A stretch of DNA of 40,663 nt from Rhodoferax sp. (lineage in GTDB: Bacteria > Pseudomonadota > Gammaproteobacteria > Burkholderiales > Burkholderiaceae_C), in NCBI GenBank assembly GCA_013791765.1, contig VMTC01000050.1, positions 1 to 40,663 of the forward strand, read 5' to 3'. Of the stretch, positions 31,264-37,802 are shown piece after piece. The notes beneath the pieces were generated by a model that saw only the letters and a list, made by a program, of their open reading frames with translations, was not told where the DNA came from and did not search any database. Position 1 is the stretch's first letter, and every line of letters begins with the position of its first letter. The position numbers were made by a program, and so were the translations under genes.

Positions 31264-33123
31264 ATGGACAAGAAGTTTAAGAAGAAGCTGTTGGTCGCCC
31301 TGATCGCAGCGATGGCGCTGCCGCTGGCAGCCAGTGCTGCAGATGCTGATTTGATGAACAAGATCGAGTCGATGTCACGCGAGCTCGAAGCCCTCAAGGC
31401 CCAGGTCAAGGCCAACGAAGCCAAGTCAGCCCAGACGGCAGAACAGGTCAACGCGGTCGCAGCCAAGTCCGACGCCGCAGCCATCGCCGACCTGAAGAGC
31501 CAGGTGACGAAGCTGCAGGACAAGTCGCTGAGCAAATGGCTGACGGTGGGCGGTGATTACCGATTCCGTATCGACAGCCTGAAGGGCGAGACCAAGACCT
31601 TTACCGATGTGAATCAGGTTTTCGCGAACGCGGGGAACCGTTTGCAAGGTGCGTTCTTTATGGATCCGACTGGGGCTTCACTCCAGTTCCCTGGCTATAC
31701 AAACGGTCAGGCTCTGACTGGTTTGGGGAACTTTGCGCAGCAAATGAACGCAGTGAAGACGGTTGGCGAGGCGCAGACTTTTATTGGTAATAACTTGGCC
31801 ATGGTTCATCCTACGACCGGGTTGATCGGTCAGTACGTTATGCCAGCCACGGCAAATGTCGCATATCCGGGTGCTCCGGCATTTCCTGGGGCCATGGTGC
31901 CAGCCTACAAACCCAAAAACTCCACCCTGTACAGCAACCGCTTTGGTCTGGACCTGAGCGCCAAGGCCCTGCAGGACGTCACCGTCAATGCGCACCTGAA
32001 CATGTACAAGGTGTTTGGCTCCCAGAGCGAAGGCGCCATCACCAATGCGGGCAGCGCGCCCTTCTTTGCTGACCGCGTCGGCGCTTTTGACGGCACCATC
32101 GGGCATGTGCCCTCCAACAGTTACTTGAACGTTGACCGCGTTTACGCGACCTGGAGCAATATTGCCGACGAGCCGATCTGGTTGTCCGTTGGTCGGCGCC
32201 CCTCCACCGGTGGCGCACCGAGCAATCTGCGCGAGAACCGGCCTACTCCGGGCAACGGCGGCACGCCCGCCCTGCTGGTGGACTACGCCTTTGACGGGAT
32301 GACGGTTGGCTACGCGCCAGACATCGACGGCTGGCCTGGTGCCTACGCCAAAATCTGCTACGGCCGCGGTTTGGAGACCGGCTTTACCGACTTCAAGGGC
32401 AACTCCCTGAAAGACACCGACATGCTCGGCGTGGCGATTATTCCAATCGACACCGACCCGCTGCGCGTCTGGCTGCAGTGGAACCGTGGTATGAACATCT
32501 TTGATGCGCCGGCGATGAGCAACACCTACTTTGGTGACACAACGGCCAAGACCAATCTGGGCGATATCGACTGGTTGGGCATCGGCTTCATGAGCACCTT
32601 CAAGAACATCGGCCCGGGAAAACTCAATGTCTTTGGTGACCTGGGCTTTAGCAAAACCCATCCGAACCAGAACGTGTCGGCGCAGTTCGGCTTCCAGGGT
32701 TTGATGACGGGTTCCTTCTTCAACCCCGAAGCGCCGACCAGCAAGACCGGCACGGCGATTGCGCTGGGCGTGCGCTATGACCTGCCATCGAACTCCAAGT
32801 TCGGTTTTGAGTACAACCACGGTTCCAAGAACTGGATCACCTTTGCCCCGGCCGCCGATGACCTGTGGACTGCCAAGGCCGGCACGCGCGGTGATGTGTA
32901 TGAGGCCTACTTCATTCAGGAGCTCGACCACAAGCCGATTTCGTCCTACTTCAGCAAGGCATTCTTCCGCGTCGGCGTGCAGTACTACAACTTTGATTAC
33001 ACCGGCAGCAACAACTGGGTCGGTGCACCCGTTGCTATCGGTGCTGTCAACGGCGACATGATGACGATGACGCCGCTGGAAAACGCTACCAACGTGTACG
33101 CCACCTTCGAAGTCAAATTCTGA
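31264..33123 (+). CDS. DUF3373-type outer-membrane beta-barrel with N-terminal coiled coil
   Basis: A 619-residue protein with signal peptide, a coiled coil (about 25-95, MNKIESMSRELEALKAQVKA onward), then a barrel starting WLTVGGDYRFRIDSLKGET and ending YATFEVKF with the C-terminal Phe typical of outer-membrane porins. The motif set (LSVGRRPSTGGAPSNLREN, FGFEYNHGSKNW) fits DUF3373 proteins, which often accompany multiheme cytochromes. Residues ~115-214 (31605-31905) use noticeably less GC-biased codons than the flanks and may be a variable surface loop acquired by recombination. Possibly a porin for the substrate or product of the octaheme reductase. Confidence 0.8.
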   Translation: MDKKFKKKLLVALIAAMALPLAASAADADLMNKIESMSRELEALKAQVKANEAKSAQTAEQVNAVAAKSDAAAIADLKSQVTKLQDKSLSKWLTVGGDYRFRIDSLKGETKTFTDVNQVFANAGNRLQGAFFMDPTGASLQFPGYTNGQALTGLGNFAQQMNAVKTVGEAQTFIGNNLAMVHPTTGLIGQYVMPATANVAYPGAPAFPGAMVPAYKPKNSTLYSNRFGLDLSAKALQDVTVNAHLNMYKVFGSQSEGAITNAGSAPFFADRVGAFDGTIGHVPSNSYLNVDRVYATWSNIADEPIWLSVGRRPSTGGAPSNLRENRPTPGNGGTPALLVDYAFDGMTVGYAPDIDGWPGAYAKICYGRGLETGFTDFKGNSLKDTDMLGVAIIPIDTDPLRVWLQWNRGMNIFDAPAMSNTYFGDTTAKTNLGDIDWLGIGFMSTFKNIGPGKLNVFGDLGFSKTHPNQNVSAQFGFQGLMTGSFFNPEAPTSKTGTAIALGVRYDLPSNSKFGFEYNHGSKNWITFAPAADDLWTAKAGTRGDVYEAYFIQELDHKPISSYFSKAFFRVGVQYYNFDYTGSNNWVGAPVAIGAVNGDMMTMTPLENATNVYATFEVKF

Positions 33124-33197
33124 TTTGACCACCCAAGCGGTTGGGCACAAGCAATTGCGCTCAACGATTATTTAGTCATTTACCAAAGGATTTCACC

Positions 33198-33518
33198 ATG
33201 AAAACCAAACTCTCCACTCTCGCTGTTTCCCTCACGCTGGCCTTGTCTGGCCTGGCGTTCACAGGCAGCGCCGCCGCCGAAGATGGCAAGATGGTCGGCC
33301 CGATCACCAAGATCACGCTCGCCGCAGACGGCAAGTCAGCCACAGCCATTCTCAAAGACACCAAGGGGGGTGCACCCGTCACCATCACCATCACCGACGA
33401 GCTCACGCTGGACAAGCTGAAAGACAAGCGCATCGTGGTAGATGACGAGATTCGTGCCCGTTTTGAGAAGGACGGCAAGAACACCGCCAAGTCCTTCAAG
33501 AAGACAGCCGGCTGCTAA
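33198..33518 (+). CDS. Small periplasmic protein of unknown function
   Basis: A 106-residue protein with a clear signal peptide (LAVSLTLALSGLAFTGSAAA) and a mature domain of about 80 residues (MVGPITKITLAADGKSATAI onward) predicted as small beta strands, with one Cys as the last residue. AAGGA lies upstream of the ATG at 33198. It sits between the barrel and rhodanese genes, so it may help carry a sulfur species or redox equivalent, but I do not recognise the family. Confidence 0.7.
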   Translation: MKTKLSTLAVSLTLALSGLAFTGSAAAEDGKMVGPITKITLAADGKSATAILKDTKGGAPVTITITDELTLDKLKDKRIVVDDEIRARFEKDGKNTAKSFKKTAGC

Positions 33519-33527
33519 ACCAGCACA

Positions 33528-33567
33528 GCCACCCCCACCGTCAAGCGGCCCGGCCACATGGGGTGGC
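33528..33567. other. Stem-loop before the rhodanese genes
   Basis: Arms GCCACCCC (33528-33535) and GGGGTGGC (33560-33567) flank a 24-base GC-rich loop. There is no T run, so this is more likely an mRNA processing or stability element than a terminator. Confidence 0.4.
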
Positions 33568-33609
33568 AGTGCCGGGAAAACGTTCACCTCACACTGAAGG
33601 AGTTCCGTC

Positions 33610-34668
33610 ATGAAGCGTTTAATTTTGGCAGCCGCCTTGGTTGCAACCGTTTTTTCGTCAGTTGTCGGTGCGAATGCCTATGCGGCAGAGCAGCTTGAAG
33701 CTGATGAAGTAGCCAACGAGCAAGTGGTGTCGTACTACGAGACTGGCAAGATTGGCACAAGCGTCTGGCTGGTTGATAGCCGCCCCGCTGGAAAATTCAG
33801 TGCCGGACACATCCCAGGCGCCTTGAGCCTGCCGCTGGACGTGTTGAAGAAAGACCCCGCCAGCGTGGACAAACTGGGCATCCCCAAAACCGGTAAAGTC
33901 ATTTTCTACTGCGCCGGTCGTGAGTGCATGTTGTCGGTCGACTCGGCTGTAATTTTCAAGAAGATGGGTTACGCTGATTCCTGGGTCTATCGCAATGGTG
34001 TGCCGGGCTGGAACCAAAAGGCGCAGCCCCTGCTGGCCGAAGAAGCCTTCGTCAAAAAGGGCAACCTGGTGTTGATCGACACAGCGCCCGCCAAACCCAG
34101 CATCGTGACGGCGTCCAACCAGCTGGTGCAGCTTCCTTTGAGTGATCTCCAGGGTGACAAAGGCGACATGGCCTTGGGCAAACTGTCCAAGAATGCGCCC
34201 CTGGTCGTGATTGACCGCGGTGACATGGCGGCGGTCAATGCCGTGCTGGAAAATCTTCGCGAACGCGATTTCCGCCGTCTGGCTTACTTCCCGTTGAGCG
34301 CCTGGACCGGCACGCTCGCCGCTGCGCCAGCGCTGACCGCATTGAGCTGGGCACCGGTCTACGGCCCAGGCCAGATCTCGCCCAAGGCCTTCGAAGAAGC
34401 GGTCGCTGCAGGCAAGTTCCTCCTGGATGTGCGCCCGGCAGCCGACTTTGCACGCGGCCATTTCAAGGGCGCGGTGAACCTGCCGGTTGAAGAGCTGGAA
34501 AAAGACTTCGCCAAAATCCCGAAGGACGTGCCGGTGTTCGTGAGTTGCGCTTCAGGCGCCAAGAGCCAAAAGACTTTTGACATCCTGGGCCGCAAGGGCT
34601 ACGCCAATGTGTCTTACCTTGACGCTGAAATCTCCTGCAAGGGCGAACTCTGCACCATCAAGGAATGA
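33610..34668 (+). CDS. Exported protein with three rhodanese-like domains
   Basis: A 352-residue protein with a signal peptide (LILAAALVATVFSSVVGANAYA). Domain 1 has WLVDSRPAGKFSAGHIPGAL and active-site Cys in FYCAGRECMLS. Domain 2 (about 150-240) keeps the fold outline (NLVLIDTAPAK, APLVVIDRGDMAAV) but lacks a catalytic Cys. Domain 3 has FLLDVRPAADFARGHFKGAVNLP and VSCASGAKS. Rhodaneses transfer sulfane sulfur via a Cys-persulfide. In this operon it could handle thiosulfate, polysulfide or tetrathionate products in the periplasm. Its stop overlaps the next gene's start (ATGA). Confidence 0.85.
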   Translation: MKRLILAAALVATVFSSVVGANAYAAEQLEADEVANEQVVSYYETGKIGTSVWLVDSRPAGKFSAGHIPGALSLPLDVLKKDPASVDKLGIPKTGKVIFYCAGRECMLSVDSAVIFKKMGYADSWVYRNGVPGWNQKAQPLLAEEAFVKKGNLVLIDTAPAKPSIVTASNQLVQLPLSDLQGDKGDMALGKLSKNAPLVVIDRGDMAAVNAVLENLRERDFRRLAYFPLSAWTGTLAAAPALTALSWAPVYGPGQISPKAFEEAVAAGKFLLDVRPAADFARGHFKGAVNLPVEELEKDFAKIPKDVPVFVSCASGAKSQKTFDILGRKGYANVSYLDAEISCKGELCTIKE

Positions 34669-35246
34669 AGCGACTGACGGTGCTGGCGCTGGCGGGCGCT
34701 GTTTGGAGCCTGTGCGCGCAGGCCCAGGACAGCGCGCCGCTGCGCATCACGAAACAGAGCCACGAGTTTGTGGTTCAGACCCCGAATGGGCCCTTGGTCA
34801 TCACCCGCGCCAAAACGGCGTGTGGTTTTGCCAAGGGCTTTATTCAGCCCTTCGTGCCACAGCCGGGCGTGACACCAGTCACTGAAATCGACGTGTTGCA
34901 CGCACTCAATGATCCGTCGACCATGGTCATTGACATGCGCGACGAAGACGCTCCCCTGGACGCCACCATCCCCAACAGCTACCACATTCCCTACAACGAG
35001 CTTGAAGACCGCATGGCTGAACTGGGTTGCCAGAAGCGCGGGAAAAACCAGTGGGATTGCACCAACGCGTTCAAGATTGTTGGTTTTTGCCATGGCCCGA
35101 TGTGCCTTCAGAGCCCGGCCGGCATTGCCAGCCTGGTGCGCATGGGTTTTCCGGTGAACAAAATTTCGTATTACCGCGGCGGCATGATGGCTTGGGAGGG
35201 CTTGGGCTTGACCACCGTGACGGGCAACCGGCCAACGACCCGCTAA
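34665..35246 (+). CDS. Exported single-domain rhodanese-like protein
   Basis: A 193-residue protein with a signal peptide (RLTVLALAGAVWSLCAQA) and a rhodanese fold: TMVIDMRDEDAPLDATIPNS and active-site loop VGFCHGPMCLQSP, a Cys-rich variant (CHGPMC) instead of the usual CxxGxR. Translationally coupled to the three-domain rhodanese through ATGA overlap, so the two products probably act together. It ends the octaheme cytochrome operon. Confidence 0.85.
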   Translation: MKRLTVLALAGAVWSLCAQAQDSAPLRITKQSHEFVVQTPNGPLVITRAKTACGFAKGFIQPFVPQPGVTPVTEIDVLHALNDPSTMVIDMRDEDAPLDATIPNSYHIPYNELEDRMAELGCQKRGKNQWDCTNAFKIVGFCHGPMCLQSPAGIASLVRMGFPVNKISYYRGGMMAWEGLGLTTVTGNRPTTR

Positions 35247-35302
35247 TGCGGACTATGGGTTTGCTTCGAGCCATTGTTGCCCCGTTCGCTGGCATTGTTT
35301 GC

Positions 35303-35366
35303 TCTATATTAAATAGCTGTTAGTGCATGCTGGATAAGGGCTAGAGCCTTATTCCTTATAAATTTT
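35303..35366 (-). repeat. Dispersed CTAGCCC intergenic repeat, copy D (inverted)
   Basis: On the minus strand AAATTTATAAGGAATAAGGC, core GCTCTAGCCC, then an AT-rich arm with AGCTATTTAATATAGAGC. It fills the gap between the convergent rhodanese and methyltransferase genes. Confidence 0.7.
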
Positions 35367-35374
35367 CTGGTGTT

Positions 35375-36076
35375 TCATGTTGCCTCCAACTTGCGCAGCA
35401 GGTTCACGCGCATGGGGCGCACAAAGTGGGCGCCATCCACGCTCATGTGCGGCGCAAAGCGCGCACGCACTGCTCCCAAGGTCGTGGCATCCAGGCGGTG
35501 CGTGAGATAGGTCACGCCGATCATGCGGCGCTCGAACTCCGCAAAGTCGCGGTAATGCACCGGCATCTCAAACAGGGTCTCGCTGAGCTGATCCCAGGCG
35601 CCTGAGCGCACGGCGGCTTGCACGGCCCGCTCTGCAGCGGCGCGCACTTGCTCTTCGTCATGGAACAGACGCATGACCTCGTTGAGCGCGCCGGCAAACA
35701 CCGGCTCTGAAACATAAAGCAGGCCGCCCGGTCGCAGCACGCGATGCACCTCTGCCAAGGCCTGGGCCATTTGGTCCAGGGGCACGTGGTGCAGTGATTT
35801 GAGCATCAGCGCCAGATCAAAGGACTCGGCCGGCAGCGGGATGGACTGTGCCCCGGCTGGCACGAAGCGTAGACGCGGCATCGGCTCGAGCAGGTTTTTG
35901 ACGTTCTGGCGTTCGTCCACCTCCAGCGCGGTGATCTCGCAGTCGGGGCGGCGCGCGAGCAGCTTGCGCGAAAACTCTGCGGCGCCACAGCCGAGCTCGA
36001 TGATGCGCGGGTGTTGCTCCAGGTCGACCAGCGTTTGCAGCAGGTCCAGTTCGTCGCTGATCTGTAAGGTGCTCAT
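35375..36076 (-). CDS. Class I SAM-dependent methyltransferase
   Basis: A 233-residue protein with motif I IELGCGAAEFSRKLL, motif II EITALEVDE, and SFDLALMLKSLHHVP followed by VHRVLRPGGLLYVSEP, the UbiE/methyltransferase-11 pattern. The substrate cannot be predicted. The ATG at 36076 (MSTLQISDE) gives a compact domain; the longer frame to 36115 is rejected. It lies 51 bases after the MlaC-like gene and may be co-transcribed. Confidence 0.85.
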   Translation of the reverse strand: MSTLQISDELDLLQTLVDLEQHPRIIELGCGAAEFSRKLLARRPDCEITALEVDERQNVKNLLEPMPRLRFVPAGAQSIPLPAESFDLALMLKSLHHVPLDQMAQALAEVHRVLRPGGLLYVSEPVFAGALNEVMRLFHDEEQVRAAAERAVQAAVRSGAWDQLSETLFEMPVHYRDFAEFERRMIGVTYLTHRLDATTLGAVRARFAPHMSVDGAHFVRPMRVNLLRKLEAT

Positions 36077-36127
36077 CGGGTCTTTCGAAAATTTGGGGGG
36101 TTCACATACGCGCAAGAAGCATACACG

Positions 36128-36766
36128 TCAGCCCTTGCTGGCATTGCTCTTGTTGCGCTCGGACAGGGTGGCGATCAGGCCGTCAACGCCTTTGGCGTTG
36201 ACTTCTTGCGCAAACTGGCTGCGGTAGGTTTCCACCAGCCAGACGCCCATCACGTTCAGGTTGTAGATTTTCCAGCCGGCACCGTCGCCACTGGTCTTCG
36301 CCAGCCGGTAGTCAAGCTGCACCGGGTCGCCCCGGCCCTGAATCTCGGTGCGAACCACCACCTCGGCGTCTTGTGGCGAGGCCCGCAGAGGCTTGACCAC
36401 CACGCGCAGATCAGCCACCTGGGCGACTGCGCCCGCGTAGGTGCGCACCAGCAAGGTCTTGAACTCTTCTTGCAGGCGCCTTTGTTGCTGCGGGCTGGCT
36501 TGTCGCCAGGCGGGGCCGACCGCAGAGGCCGTCATGCGCTTGAAATCCATGTGCGGCATGACCGCAGTATCGACCAGCGCCACGATCGTGCTCACATCAC
36601 CGCCTTGGACCGACGCGCTGGCCTTGATGCTACCCAGCACCTCGGTGGACAGCCGCTTGATCAAGGCATTGGCGGCTTCGTCGGCGGCCAGCGCCGGCAG
36701 CGCCAGCAGACTGGCGCTACCGAGCAAGAGCACGGTCAGCCAGCGGGACAATGAGCGAAGTTTCAT
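36128..36766 (-). CDS. MlaC-family phospholipid-binding protein (Tgt2/Ttg2D)
   Basis: A 212-residue protein with signal peptide (WLTVLLLGSASLLALPALA), then VMPHMDFKRMTASAVGPAWRQ, RRLQEEFKTLLVRTYAGAV, and WKIYNLNVMGVWLVETYRSQF near the end, all MlaC hallmarks. MlaC shuttles phospholipids between membranes. No mlaFEDB genes adjoin it, so this is an orphan copy. Its promoter region contains a TATAAT-like -10 on the minus strand near 36791-36799. Confidence 0.85.
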   Translation of the reverse strand: MKLRSLSRWLTVLLLGSASLLALPALAADEAANALIKRLSTEVLGSIKASASVQGGDVSTIVALVDTAVMPHMDFKRMTASAVGPAWRQASPQQQRRLQEEFKTLLVRTYAGAVAQVADLRVVVKPLRASPQDAEVVVRTEIQGRGDPVQLDYRLAKTSGDGAGWKIYNLNVMGVWLVETYRSQFAQEVNAKGVDGLIATLSERNKSNASKG

Positions 36767-36909
36767 GATGGGACTTTCAGAAGGTTGACTTCATTATATC
36801 CATCATTGCTTATATACAGTATTTTGACGGTGCCTCATCACCCTTGAGCGGCCAGGGTCGCGTCCAGCGCCTTGAGCTTGCGGGGGGCAGAGCCGGGTTG
36901 GGAGCCGGA

Positions 36910-37275
36910 TCAGTTCGGGCTGGCGCTTGGCGCAGGCGCCATGCTCTCCCAAGCCTTGAGCGTCTCAGCGGCATGCATCAGCGCCGGGCCACCGCCCATG
37001 TACACGCAGACATTGAGCATTTCTTCGAGCTCGGCCCGGGTGCAGTTGAGCTTGTGCAAGGCCTTGACATGAAAACCGATGCAGCCAGAACACCCTTGCG
37101 TGATGCCAATGGCCAGGGCCATCAGTTCCTTGTGCTTGGCGCTGACAGCGCCCTCGGCCATGGCGGCGCGTGCCAGTTGCCCGAAGCCTTGCATGACCTC
37201 CGGTTGCGTCTTGCGAAACGGGGCCAGGCCTTCGTTGATGTCATGAATCAGCCCAAGATGGTCAAAAGTGCCCAT
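36910..37275 (-). CDS. Carboxymuconolactone decarboxylase / AhpD-like protein
   Basis: A 121-residue all-alpha protein with KHKELMALAIGITQGCSGCIGF, where CSGC and the following His form the AhpD-type redox active site, and ELEEMLNVCVYMGGGPALMHAA. Such proteins act as peroxidase or disulfide partners; precise role unknown. AAGGA precedes the ATG. Divergent from the PaaI-type thioesterase, with 56 bp between the starts. Between it and the MlaC start (36767-36909) I see no gene. Confidence 0.85.
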   Translation of the reverse strand: MGTFDHLGLIHDINEGLAPFRKTQPEVMQGFGQLARAAMAEGAVSAKHKELMALAIGITQGCSGCIGFHVKALHKLNCTRAELEEMLNVCVYMGGGPALMHAAETLKAWESMAPAPSASPN

Positions 37276-37331
37276 AATGATTCCTTAAAATATCAGTGGT
37301 TCATTATATATTTTGCGAGAACTTCCAGATC

Positions 37332-37802
37332 ATGAAAGCATTTCAAGACTACTACCCCGAGAACCTGTCGCACTGTTACGGTTGCGGCTCCAAGAACGAC
37401 CACGGGCACCGCATCAAGACCTTTTGGGACGGTGAAGAAACCGTGACGCATTTCACGCCTGAGCCCTTTCACACGGCCATTCCGGGCTTCACTTACGGTG
37501 GCTTGTTGGCCTCGTTGATTGACTGCCACAGCACCGGCTCGGCCGCAGCGGCCATGTATCAGCAAGCGGGCCGAGAGATGGACACGCTGCCTGCCTTTCG
37601 CTTTGTCACCGGATCGTTGCACGTGGACTACCTCAAGCCCACGCCACTTGCCGGAGTCCTGGAAATTCGCGGCCGGGTCAAAGAGATCAAGGGCCGCAAA
37701 GTGGTGATTGAAAGTACCGTGTACGCCGCCGGTGTGGCCACGGCGCGCGGCGAGGTGGTGGCGATTCAGATGCCGGAGAACTTTGGCACAGCACCCGCCT
37801 GA
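37332..37802 (+). CDS. PaaI-family hotdog-fold thioesterase
   Basis: A 156-residue protein with HCYGCGSKNDHGHRIK, a PaaI-type N-terminal Cys-rich signature, then TYGGLLASLIDCHSTGSA and TGSLHVDYLKPTPL of the hotdog core. It would hydrolyse acyl-CoA thioesters; the acyl group is unknown. The ATG at 37332 is chosen because an in-frame extension to 37296 covers the divergent promoter region. It converges on, and overlaps by 37 bases, the diguanylate cyclase gene. Confidence 0.85.
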   Translation: MKAFQDYYPENLSHCYGCGSKNDHGHRIKTFWDGEETVTHFTPEPFHTAIPGFTYGGLLASLIDCHSTGSAAAAMYQQAGREMDTLPAFRFVTGSLHVDYLKPTPLAGVLEIRGRVKEIKGRKVVIESTVYAAGVATARGEVVAIQMPENFGTAPA

